From: Cycas panzhihuaensis
Lineage: Eukaryota > Cycadophyta
DNA length: 64,000 bases
Direction of reading: 5' to 3'
Assembly (NCBI GenBank): GCA_023213395.1
Contig: CM041465.1
Coordinates: 218,991,741 to 219,055,740 of the forward strand
Positions 10,059 through 21,492 of this stretch are shown here, piece after piece; position 1 is the first letter of the stretch, and every line of letters starts with the position of its first letter. The translations under genes and the position numbers were made by a program. The notes below the pieces were generated by a model. That model saw only the letters and a program-made list of their open reading frames with translations. It did not search any database and was not told the origin of the DNA.

Positions 10059-13009
10059 ATTTAGTATCATATCAATATCTATTTGATGCATATTATAATT
10101 TGTCATTCATATTAAATTATGTTAGATTAAAATAATCTCTTTGAGCTAACACTTGAAGCTAAACTTATACATACTTGCTAGAACTAAAAAAAAGGGGGGC
10201 TCTCATAGCTACATGAGCTTCCCTTGCTCATTTCTCTACACAAAAACTCATGGCATGAGATTGCAAGCATGCAAGGGATGCGGTTCTGATGGTACAACAA
10301 CCATGAAGTGGTAGTAAGCATTGGGACTTCGAAGACTCAACCTTAGTGCCATATGTTTTAATAGTAGATTAATCAATGTACACAACCATGATTGGAAACA
10401 AGTGGATGTCTTTAATAGCTTTTGAATGTTTCAATAGTTGCACTCTATCTCTACTCTTCATTGTGCCATAATCTATCCACACTGATTTAAGGTAGAAATT
10501 AGTTTTTTCTATATTCTAAAATAAGACATACCTAGATCAATCTAAACTCTCAAATGTCACCTCAAACATATAGAACCAAGACAACTTATGAATGAGAGAG
10601 TCGAGTTGAGTTAGATATTGTTAGATCTAAGGTCATGAGTTTTGATGGCACAGTCTTGCTACTTTTTTATTTTCATTTTTTTTTTTTACTTTTATTTTTG
10701 GATATATACATATCTCTTTTTCTTGATCCATTCTTTGATTGATTCAATTTAATCTTTGATTGATTTCATTTGGCTTTTATGCAATATTCTCATCTAATTA
10801 GTTACCTGTTAATGTCCAATCAAATTTTCATTACGATATATATATTTTTATATTATTTTTGATAAATTTAATTAAATTGGATATTTTTCTAGATCTACAC
10901 GTAGCCCCCTTAGTCTCAGTCGGTGGTTATATGCAAATCCCTATGTGACAATGATTTGACTATAAAAAGGGCTAGATGCAAAAATTCCATTAATCTGATT
11001 TAATTATTTTGGATTTTAAGCCATTTAATTAGATTGTATAATTTTTTAGATTTTCACATTAGCTTCCTTTACCTCAATTGGTGGTCCTGTTATAACTGCA
11101 TGTGATCCTCGTCTTTTGGTGAAAGGGGTTGACCCAAAATTTTTATTAAATTGATCTAATTCTTTTAGATTTTAAAATATTTAATTGCATTGTATATTTT
11201 TTTAAATCCATTAGCCCCCCTTTGGCCTTAGTCACTGGTCTCATTGAGGCCCCATATAACCTCATTTTTAAAATCTAATGCCAAATTAAAAAACCCATTA
11301 GGGTACATTTGATAATTTTGAATTTTAAAAATTTTATAATTTTTTAATAATTTTTGGGATCCACTAGCCCCCTTCATTAGCTAGTAATTGGGCTTTTGAG
11401 CCCTCTAGGTGACCAGGGGCTCTATTTCAAAGGAGCTTAACCCCCTCTGTTTAGTTTTTTACCATAAGGAGATGACCTCACTAATTTGGTTATAACTTTT
11501 GATGCAGGAGTCTATTTTTTGAATTATTAGATTCATTGGAAAGCTAATTAAATAATCTATGTATTAAAGCTATTTTTTAGGACTTTGAGGTTGCTAGAGT
11601 CATCCCTTCTATTTGATCTATGTCTAAGTTTTTTTTAGTATTTTTGAGCTATTTAATTATTCCATTCAAGCATATTTATATTTTATTGAGATACTAATCC
11701 ATCCTTGACTGATTTCACTTATTTTTTAGAGGCTTACATTTAATTTTTTATAATTTTAATGAAATTTGGCCTCTTAAAGGAGAAAAAGATCTTTAGACAC
11801 CATTTTCATAAACTAGTGCCTTCTAAACCTTAAATAACTTTATTTTAAAACTATTATTTTATTTATTAGCTCATTCATTTTATTTTAAGCTTATATTAAG
11901 CTTGTTTAGCTCATTTAAGGGTTAATTTACTTTATTTTAAAACATATTTTAAAGTGCACATAAAACCATCTTTTTACACCTTAAGGCTTACATAAAGTAT
12001 ATTTAGTGCATCTTAAAAGCTCATAGATCAATTTTAGATTATTTATTTTATCTTGAAGCTCATATTAGGCTCTCTTTAGCTCATTTATGTTTTATTATTA
12101 AAGTTTATTTCAAGTTCAATTAGGGTTCTTTTATTGCATTAAAAAATTCATATATAATGTATCTTATTATATTTTTAAAAGTTCATTCAAAGGCTCCTTT
12201 ATTCTCCTTATATTTCATATCATATTAGAGCTTATTTTTATAACTTTGAAAGCTTATTGGTTCATAGTTATTTCATTCAAGAAGGTGCATTCATCTTATA
12301 TTGATTTTATTTAAAGAGATATATCTTTTATTTTATTGTTAAGTTATTTTCATTTATTGATTAAGAAGGAACCTTATTTACTAAGTAAGACTATAATAAA
12401 ATATATTTTCACATTAAACAAGATTAACTCCTGAAAGAACCTCCTATTTTCTAGCCTTGCAAGGGGAATGGTTATGACCCTTTAAGTTACCACCATGCAT
12501 ACACCCTTGGCCTACACATATTGGATGAGGAATGTCACTAGATATCAGGTATATCTAGTGGAAAGTTGAGGTAATAAACCTATATTCTTGTAGAGTTTGG
12601 AGACTAAGGCTAGACCTAAAAGAGGTGAGTGTCTTTAGCTGTTGAGCCATCACTACTAATCTATTGCTAGGCATAAGTCTGGCACATGTGGGTCAATAAG
12701 TCAAGGGGGCCTTATAACTTCTTTATAGCTTGGATACTAAGGTATATAGGGCTCACGTAATAGTATATTGGGTCCTTAATTTACCACTTATAAGCATGTG
12801 CCATTAGATAGAATATCAACTAAAGTCTTTCTTGGAGACCCATAAACTTAGAGCCTAACAACCTTCTTAGGGAATATGACACATTTCAAAACTTTATTTG
12901 GAAAACCTATATCTTGGGAAACATATGAGTAAAACCTTATTTTGAAGTAAAATGGATAATAGTTTTGGTAGCATGATTACTCCTAATTTTAATGGATCAA
13001 ATTTCTTAA
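10059..13009 (+). other. Long non-coding leader of the Copia element
   Basis: No coding motifs. It holds about four decayed copies of a 155-bp repeat (10876-11470) and, at about 11840-12100, two loose copies of a block rich in AAGCTCATATTA and TTAGCTCATTTA. Part may be an older insertion whose ends I could not see. Confidence 0.5.
10876..11470 (+). repeat. About four decayed tandem copies, period near 155 bp
   Basis: The recurring core is a (G)ATC.ACRTTAGCCCCCTT-like word at about 10891, 11048, 11205 and 11357, followed by a TCAGT.GGTGGT-like word and later an AAATTNATTTAATT-rich stretch. Copies are strongly diverged. Confidence 0.6.
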
Positions 13010-14000
13010 ATTAGAGTAAGAGGATAAGACCCATCCTTATTGTTAAGGATATATGGGACATTGTAAAGACAAGTTACAGAGAACTTAGTTAAAATATAAT
13101 TAAAGAAGAAAAACAAGTATTTAAGGAGTGTATAAAGAAAGACAATGAAGCTTTAGATTTTATTTTTTGTGCCTTAGAAGACCACATCTTTCTAAGGGTT
13201 AGTGAGGCATCTAAGTCTAAATAGACACATGATACTTTGCAACTTATTTATGAAGGTGTAGTCTTATCTAAACTCCAAACATTGATGAGTAGATTTAAAA
13301 ATTTAAGGATGATACCTAATGATTCTATTAATAAATTTATAACTAAGGTTCAAGACCTTGTGAATCAAATAAGATCCCTTAGTGAGACCCTAATTGAACA
13401 AAGGGTTGTTGAAATTATCTTTAGGTGTGTTAGTGAAGTGATGAGATTTGAGATGGTAGTAATAAGCATAGAAGTCTCGAAAGACCTAAGTACCTTAAAG
13501 ATTGAATAATTGAGTGCCATGTTAATGGAAGTTGAGGAGAAGAAAAGCTTAAGTGAATCCTTAGAACATGATTTTGCAACTAAAGAAAGGATCAAGTCAA
13601 ACTCCCAAGTTGAAAGTTCAAGATCTAGGAACTAATCCCTAAGGGGGAGAGTAAAAAATCCTAGATAAGAGACCCATCAAGAATATCAACCTAGATAACA
13701 AGCTCCCCACTAAAGACATCAATAAGTAAATCAAAGATATCCTAGTCAATAAAGACATCAAATTTAAGAGAGACATAAAGAATCAAACCAATGTTTCTAA
13801 AATTATTAAGGTCATACCAACTTCTAAAGGCCTAACTTTAATCTTATAAGAAATAGACAAAGGGATAATTAGGGTCCATACTTAGAATGAGGAAGAACAT
13901 CCTCCATTGATGGAGAAAATCCTAGAAGTAAGAGTCTTATCCAAAGAGGAAGGGATATGATTTATTATACCTTTTTCCATAAAGTTGGCCTTACTAGAGA
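13010..14000 (+). pseudogene. Copia gag with zinc knuckle, decayed
   Basis: Gag builds the particle. The plus strand reads through a UBN2-type domain: AKD.W-like start near 13040, LRVSEASKSK near 13190, then an open stretch 13237-13509 with LMSRFKNLRMIP.DSI and NQIRSL. A coiled, K/E-rich tail follows. At about 13960-14000 a zinc-knuckle relic reads YTFFHKVGLTRDKCF, where two of the expected Cys of the CX2C pair have become Tyr and Phe. Several stops break the frame, for example after SKSK and at 13507. Confidence 0.7.
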
Positions 14001-14089
14001 TAAGTGCTTTACTAAGAATGGTCCTCCTACAAGGGGTAGTGCTAATACAATTGTTGAAACTATAGAGAGTGATTATCTATTCCTATCAA

Positions 14090-14660
14090 GTTTTATTACA
14101 CATGAGAAGGAAGAGGATTGTTGGTATATTAACTTAGGTTACTCTACACATGACTCATAAAGAGGAAATATTTCAAACTATTGACAAGACTAGAAAAGGA
14201 TCAATCATGTTTGGAGATGATACCTCACATGAATCTGCTAGAAGATGTAATGTTATCATCATGATAGATATAGATGAAGACATATATATTGATGATGTTC
14301 TACACATTCTAACACTTAAGAAAAATCTTCTATCAGTGGGACAAATGATAGGGAAAAATTATAAGATCATATTTGACAATGGTGAATGCACTATTAAGGA
14401 TAAGAGGAAGAACAAAGTGGTAGTTGCAAAAGGATAAATAACTAAGGATAGACTTTTTAAGATAGTTTTAAATCCTTTGGATAACTATGCTTTAAAGGCT
14501 ATAATCAAATTAGATAGTGTCATGTGGCACAAAAGATTTGGCTAGCTAAATTATGGAAGCTTAACTCTTATGAAGAAAATGAATATGGTTGAAGGACTAC
14601 CACAAATCAAAGCTAATACGAACATTTGTCCTAGGAAAATAACATGGGGAAAATTTTCCT
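14090..14660 (+). pseudogene. Copia protease and GAG-pre-integrase
   Basis: The aspartic protease that cuts the polyprotein starts near 14118 as CWYINLGYSTH; the family has DSG(C)STH, so the catalytic D appears as N and S as L. A frameshift then leads into an open 95-codon stretch (14150-14437) with KGSIMFGDD and LHILTLKKNLLSVGQM, the normal C-terminal protease region. After a stop, GAG-pre-integrase reads MWHKRFG..NYGSLTLMKKMNMVEGLP (14522-14605), ending in a degraded Cys pair. Confidence 0.75.
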
Positions 14661-15420
14661 AACAGAAGTTACAGAGCAAAGGGACCACTTCATTTAATAT
14701 ATACAGATCTTTGTGGTCCTATGGATGTCCTATCATTAGCTAGTGCAAAGTATTTCCTTATATTCATTGATGATTACACAAGAAAAACATGGGTCTATTT
14801 CCTAAAATTCAAACCATATATATTCCAATGTTTTATAGACTTTAAAAACTTTATAGAAAGGCAAAGTGGACACAAGATACTCTCCTTAAGATCAGATAAT
14901 AGGGGAGAATTTATTTCTAATTAATTTAATACCTATTAGACATATCATGGCATTAGGAGATAATACACCAACCCCTACACTCTACAATAAAATAGAGTTA
15001 TTGAATAGAAAAATTATACCATAGTTGAAATGACTAGTACAAGCTAAAAGATAAGAAGTTAGGACATGAGTTTTGGGCATAAGTTATCTACACTATAGTT
15101 TACCTCCAAAATAGGTATACCACCAAGGTCCTTAGGTGGATGACACTAAAAAAAGTATGAACTAGTTACAAACCTAGTATCCATCACCTGAGAATCTTTA
15201 GATGCCTAGCTTATGTCCATGTTCCTAAACAAAAGATGACTAAACTTGATGACAAAAGCATTAAGTGTATATTTATTAAGTATAGTTATGTTTCCAAATC
15301 ATATAAGGTGCATGATCCCAAATAAAGAAAGGTCATGGTTAGCAAAGATGTTGTGTTTAAAGAAGATGACTATTATCACTCAGATTATATTTAAGACAAA
15401 GGTAAGAATGTTATGATAAA
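14661..15420 (+). pseudogene. Copia integrase core, decayed
   Basis: Integrase core motifs are visible: IYTDLCGPMDV with the first catalytic Asp (14700-14730), FIDDYTRKTWVYFLK, then LRSDNRGEF with the second Asp (14886-14912). The region of the third catalytic residue (NRVIE near 14995) follows with stops on both sides. The downstream GKP-like region is recognisable in short pieces up to about 15400. Confidence 0.75.
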
Positions 15421-15599
15421 CTTTGACTCATCTCCTAGGTCTATATATATTCTATTTAGATAGGATCTAAGGCAAAATATTGATATATAAAGACCAAGTG
15501 TTGAGGTATCCTCCTCTCAACTTTAAAGATTTCCCAAATGGGTGTAAAGAAGTCATGACTTGGATAACATTTTGGATAATAACTATGATAGAAGATCTA

Positions 15600-16400
15600 C
15601 TTATTCACATTAGGTTAATTTCACTCTTATGAGTCAAGTAAGGGAAGCCTATATGCCTCACACTTTTGAAGAGGTATATACTCATGATGAATGGAGGAAA
15701 GTAATGGAAGAAGAATACAACTCTATAGTAAAAAATGATACATGGGAACTTATTGACCTTTCTCCTAATAAAATAGCCATTGGAACCAAATGGATCTATA
15801 AAACCAAATTCAGATTTGATGGGTCCATTGATAAACACAAATCTAGACTCATTACCAAAGGATATACCCAAAGAGAAGGCATAGATTATAGTGAAACTTT
15901 TACTCCCATTGCTTGGATGGAAATAATTCGTATGATGTTGAGTTTAACTACCAAAAAAGGTTGGGATGTTTATTAATGGATGTTAAAAGTTTATTCCTTA
16001 ATGGCTACATTGAAGAAGACATATATATCCAATAACCAAAAAGTTTCGAAGTTAGAGGGGAAGAAAATAAAGTGTATAACTTGAAAAATGCACTTTATGA
16101 TTTAAAATAAGCACTTAGAGCGTGGTACTCTAGGATAGACAAATATTTTAGAGACCAAGGATTTAAAATAACTAAATCAGATCCAAATCTATACATTAAA
16201 ATTAAGGGAAATTCTATATTAAGCATGAGACTTTATGTTGATGACCTTGTTTATACAAGAAATGATTCTCACCTATCTAAAAAATTCAAAGATAACATGT
16301 GTAAAGAGTTTAAAATGATTGATTTGGGTTTGATACATTACTTCCTAAGATTGGAAGTTTAGTAGGATGATGATGGTATGTACATCTCTTAAAGAAAATA
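15600..16400 (+). pseudogene. Copia reverse transcriptase
   Basis: RT begins with REAYMPHTFEEVYTHDEWRK and EYNSIVKNDTWELIDL in an open stretch (15629-15976), continuing with KTKFRFDGSIDKHKSRL and GIDYSETFTP. After a frameshift at about 15974 it goes on with the DVKSLFLNGYIEEDIYI region. The active-site box reads LYVDDLVYTRND near 16231-16265, with both catalytic Asp kept. It ends in IHYFLRLEV. Stops at about 16036, 16110 and 16362 inactivate it. Confidence 0.8.
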
Positions 16401-16519
16401 TACATTGGACTTACTCTAAAAGTTTAAGATGAATGATTGTAAGGCCTTATCCACACTAGTTGAAGTTGGTATTAAGCTATCTAAACTTGATGACTCTATG
16501 CCAATGGATCCCACATTAT

Positions 16520-17170
16520 ATAGATAATTAATTGGGAGCCCGATATACTTAACATCTACACGGCCTAATATTATACATATAGTTGGTGTTGTGTCAAGAT
16601 TCATGCAAAATCCTAGGTCTTCTCATTGGCAAGTGGCTAAACATATTCTATAGTATCTAAAGGGTATAGCAGACTATGGACTATATTATAAACCTTCACT
16701 AAATTTTAGATTGATTGGGTATATAGATTATGACTGGGTAGGCGATATTGATGATATAAAACCTACTTCTAGGTATACATTCAACTTAGGTTTAACAGCT
16801 ATTACATGGAGTTCTAACATTTCATGATCTATAGTAGAAGGAGAGTATAAGGTAGTAGTTTTAAGTGCATACAAAACAATATGGTTATGTCAACTTCTAC
16901 ATGATCTTCAAATGGAACAGAATAGTCCTACCAAGATTTGGTGTGATAATCAAAGCACAATTCAAATGACACATAATCCAATCTTCCATGGTAGAACTAA
17001 ACATATTGAGATACAATATCATTTCATTTAAGAACTTATTCAAGCATATGAAATAGAGTTAGTATATTGTAGCATGAAAGATTAGGTAATAGACAACTTT
17101 ACAAAGGCACTTGGAAAAGTTAAGTTCCATAAATTTAGAGAAAAGCTTGGAGTTATATATAATGAATATT
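16520..17170 (+). pseudogene. Copia RNase H
   Basis: The C-terminal RNase H of Copia pol is readable almost to its end: GVVSRFMQNPRSSHWQ, YLKGIADYGLYY, ITWSSN (near 16803), then EGEYKVVVLSAYK, IWCDNQSTIQ and HGRTKHIEIQYHFI. The DNF.KALGKVKFHKFREKLG tail precedes the 3' LTR by a few bases. Stops occur at about 16651, 16826, 17029 and 17084. Confidence 0.75.
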
Positions 17171-17183
17171 ATAGAGGATAATA

Positions 17184-17483
17184 TGAGCATTAATATTCAT
17201 TATTATTTATTAAAAGTGTGTAAGTGTGGAGGCTGCCTAATCTATTTTAAGTCAACTTTAGCCATCAATGAATAAAAGTAGGTTTATTTTATTTAATGTT
17301 TTATTATTATTTTATTTTAAAATTAATATTGATTGAGGTGAGCTTCCACCCGCCTCTCGATCTATAAATAATAAGTGCATAGTACCTTGGTGTTTTTTAA
17401 TACCACCCATTTTTGGAACTATGTTAAAATTCTTCAGCATGATGGATTGATTTATCTTACTCCACTCTGCTCCCTGATTCTCA
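17184..17483 (+). repeat. 3' LTR of plus-strand Copia
   Basis: 300-bp partner of 9738-10044, ending in TTCTCA, with TATAAATA at 17363-17370. Confidence 0.85.
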
Positions 17484-18567
17484 TCCTTATTTGAACCATC
17501 ATATGGCATGATACCCTCCAACTAAAAAACTATAAAGTCAAAAAAGAAAAAAAATAAAAAAAATAAATTCTTACTCCACCTTCTTAACAACTAGGGTAAG
17601 TTACATGATAACTTCATCCCCTCTTATAATACATAGTTTGAGTCTATTTGAGTGGGTCATTCAAGACATTTAGATCTAGTTATTTGGGTCCACTATGATC
17701 TCAATCATGATCAAAACTTGTTTGTAACAAGAGGGATATAGATAAATAACCCTAAAACCTTGTAGTAAAAAGTGATAAAGAGCCACTGATAGGACCCATT
17801 CCCAACTTAATTGGTAGTCAAAGTTAGGCCCATAAATACAAATCCCTTTCTTATTGGTTGATTCATATACCATTTCCTAAATTCATTAGGTCATTTATAA
17901 TCTACCATTACATTCATATTTGTATTAATCAACCATATCAATAGGGGAATCCATGGGAACCCTAGATCTTGTACTATTACTTAGATCAACTTTGATTAAA
18001 TAGGCCATATTTTGATAGGTATTAAAATGTACATATCAATAGTGACCAACAATATAACTAAATACACTCTAATTATTAAGCCCCTAACTTATGCACTCTA
18101 AGTTTATACTAGCCAATTTTTATTACTTTATAATTCTCGACTAGTCATCTACTAGCTCACATAGATATATCAGGTCTATGGCCCTGAGTTATATTTTCTC
18201 ACTAATATAACTAGGTCTCTATTAGCCCAATTTTCATTAGTGGTAGTGCACCATATTCCATGCAAATAAAATATTAAAGTCCACCAATTTATCATACATA
18301 TTTTAGAGTATTACCTCTAGCAAGATGGTTCTCCCCCTTAAGGCTTCTAATCCCATTAATGAAATTAGGCTTCTATGCTAATCTCTTCTTCATGTAACCA
18401 ACTTTATAATGAGCCTAAACTATGAGAACTCTACAATAATTTTAAACTATTATATAAATTTCATTTCAAAAATCCAAAACAAAAAATATAAAATGAAGAA
18501 ACTGAAAATATGGCTTTGAAATAAGCCTAAACAACTATTATCTCTAAGATAAATTTATACATTTCTT
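17484..18567. other. AT-rich intergenic DNA, nothing recognised
   Basis: No motifs of known families were seen on either strand. Confidence 0.45.
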
Positions 18568-19137
18568 ACTTCTAATAATAATTGCTAACGAGGTTAAATT
18601 ATAGTGACCCTCCTTTTTAGCTTTTGGGATTACTAAAGGGACTTGACTTTTAAGCTAGCCCCTCTTACACTTAAGAATACTCTAAGAAGTAATCATTAAT
18701 GAGGATAAATTATGGTGACTAAACCTTTGATGTCCTTATCAATGAGGTAAAACTAAGGGCAACATTCTTCAAATGCTTACTAAAGAGACTTAACTCTGAT
18801 AACACCCTAAATCTAAGCTTCTTATTAGGGGTATGGCTTCCAAACCACTCCTCCATATATTTTTTACTTCTAATAATAATTGCTAACGAGGTTAAATTAT
18901 AATGACCCTCCTTTTTAGCTTTTGGGATTACTAAAGGGACTTAACTTTTAAGCTAGCCCCTCTTACACTATAATCATTAATGAGGATAAGTTATGGTGAC
19001 CAAACCTTTGATGTCCTTATTAATGAGGTAAAACTAAGGGCAACATTCTTCAAATGCTTACTAAAGAGACTTGACTCTGATAACACCCTAAATCTAAGCT
19101 TCTTATTAGGGGTATGGCTTCCAAACCACTCCTCCAT
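18568..19137. repeat. Tandem direct duplication, units 289 and 272 bp
   Basis: Copy 1 is 18568-18856 and copy 2 is 18866-19137, joined by about 9 bp. They are about 97% identical by eye, apart from a 17-bp segment (TTAAGAATACTCTAAGA, from about 18673) present only in copy 1. Identity is much higher than between any LTR pair here, so the duplication is recent. The unit matches no family I know and carries no convincing frame. Confidence 0.9.
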
Positions 19138-21036
19138 GACTACCTCTTCCAACCACTTCAACAAACATCTAAACAACCTGTTAGGAATTGTTGTCAATAT
19201 TTACCATCTTGTAACACTAGTTTGAAGGGGTTCTACTACTAAGGGGGTAAACAAAACTAAAATATAATAAAACTTCATTTGCTTACTACCCATATTTCCT
19301 TTTTTTATTATATATAGTTTTTTTATTTCTTATATTAGAGAGTTATCTTGACCTTATGCTTTTATTTATTTCTATAAGTTTTCCCCCTATCCATCTAGTC
19401 CACTTTTTAGGTCATGGATGAATGAGATATTTTTATTTGGAGAATTGAATGGAAGTGTAGTTACCCCAAGTACCATCATACAATGCATACATTTCCTACA
19501 CTTCTTCTCTTAAGAGGCTATCTAAGATTTCATCCCTCCTAAGGGTGAGAATAATGTCTCCTATCTCAAGTAAGGTTTAAATTATAAGGTTTTCAACTTT
19601 TAAAATAGTATTTATATTTAGGTGGAGACTAAGGTAGAGACATGGATTTAACTCGATATTTAGTAGGGTTGAATATGAAGTATAGTTATAGAATGATTTG
19701 TAATAGCTAGAAAAAGGGGTTAAACTTACAAATATGGTTAATATTATTTAAGTTTACCATGTGTAATAACCCTCCTATTTAGGATGCTTCCTACAAGGCA
19801 ATGAGCATAACAAATGGTTATCCATACATCTTAATGAAGGTTCCAAACTATAAATATATTAGCATCATGATTCTTTTGCATAGTCCAACCTCATGTAAAG
19901 GATGTTGATTAATTTTCAAAGAATGGTATGTCAATAAGCTCAATTACTATAATAATAAAGGAAGCTTTTAACTCTTCTTAATGATTAGTTATTAATTTAT
20001 AGGTTTTCTAGTTGATTATCTTATATAGTCATTAAAGAGACGCCATCATAAGTTTGACTATAAATTAGTTGAAAATGAACTAGAGTGATAGTGAAAAATA
20101 TAGAGTTGATCTAAGATAGAAAGTACGTAGTAGGTCAAAATTAGAATAATAGTATATGGTTATTATAATGACATAGGCCATAATTATATTACAACCCCAT
20201 GTTTAGTAACTATAGTTGATTATTTTATTTTGCATAATTAATTTGTGTTTTGGACTTAAATCATAGATTATATTATCATTTTATTAATTTGATGATAACA
20301 TTATTATGATGAACATTATTAGTTTGAGGAGGTGGCTAGTTCATTAGAATATGATGGGTGGAGTAAAACATAATGATATTATTTTAAGCACCCTTAATAT
20401 GATATAGATCAAGTTGATGTTTAAGTTATCTAGCTTGGTGGTTTATAAAAGATAGCATTTTTATATATTATGTTAGTGCCTAAAAACCTTTAGGAGCCTA
20501 TAAGTGCCATGCTTATGACCTAATATGAATTTGTAAATTGTAGGTTTGAATCTAGTTGTGGTAATTATGATTTTGCCTATGACTAAATGTTTTTCTTTTA
20601 TGATAAACCCAAGTTGTGGATTTAATATATTTTGAATTATATATGTGTAGAAAACCTATGTTATTAGGTTTTGTTTTAATATATTAAGGTTAACCTTGCA
20701 ACCTATGGAGTGAAATATCTATACATATAGTCTATTTTTTGAGAACATCCCTAAATGGATGGATAATTGTAGGTAGTTACAATAAGCTAGCTAAATACAT
20801 TCTTGAATATTTATACTATATTAATTAATAATAGAAATAAGTGTAAACATAAAAAGATTGATAAGAAAACCACATGAAAATCAAATAGATGTTGATGGGC
20901 CACGTATGTAAAGGATTTCCTAGCAAACTATAAGGTATAGTGACGAGTTATCCATGAATCTAGGTGGATGGTTGTTCCCTTATATGGACATCAATAAGCA
21001 TATGTAATGAAATAAAGGAATCCCAAATGATAACAT
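19138..21036. other. AT-rich intergenic DNA, nothing recognised
   Basis: No frame, RNA gene or repeat pair was seen. Confidence 0.45.
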
Positions 21037-21492
21037 TACTAAATTTTTTGAAGTGACTTATATAAATATGTGTAAGTAAGTAGAAGGAAATGTAAATACA
21101 TGATTAATTAATCATATAATAAACAATAAATGAATAAGGATAAGGGCATAATAGTCAATTATATAAATATTATATATGACACCATATTTAATATAGAAAA
21201 CCCATGAATAGGAAAAACCACCTCTACATGTATATGAGATCTCATATTAAGAAAGAATTATCAAATGATCTTTATAGTGAGTCTTCCTATCCTTGCAAGG
21301 AGTATTAGGTGATATAATTTTCCTTTCAATATGCATTTCCCTTACATAGATGTATAACCTTATCATTATCTAATTATATTTTATCATTATATCAACCTAT
21401 AAAATCACGTGTATGGAAATCTTTCACATTGACCAATGATAATTTGACTCATTAATTAAATATTACATCTCTAATACTTCAACATTTTAATA
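21037..21492 (-). repeat. 3' LTR of the minus-strand element
   Basis: 456 bp, pairing with 29060-29515 at roughly 85% by eye. Its plus-strand end reads TTTTAATA. Confidence 0.85.

Larger units (their letters stand above)
9738..17483 (+). mobile_element. Ty1/Copia LTR retrotransposon with recognisable gag-pol
   Basis: A 7.7-kb plus-strand element with LTRs at 9738-10044 and 17184-17483, a tRNA-iMet primer-binding site at 10047, and coding relics in Copia order: gag, zinc knuckle, protease, GAG-pre-integrase, integrase, RT, RNase H (13010-17130). About 3 kb of non-coding leader with old tandem repeats lies between the binding site and gag, which is unusually long. No exact target duplication was found. 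Stops occur in every domain. Its motifs (YRAKGPL, YTDLCGPMDVLS) are close to the Copia element at 1039-7920, so the two are probably one clade. Confidence 0.85.

Noticed and set aside
18980-19225. An 81-codon frame and its minus-strand shadow in the tandem duplication
   Set aside because: The first copy does not keep the same full frame and there is no homology, so it was annotated only as a duplication.
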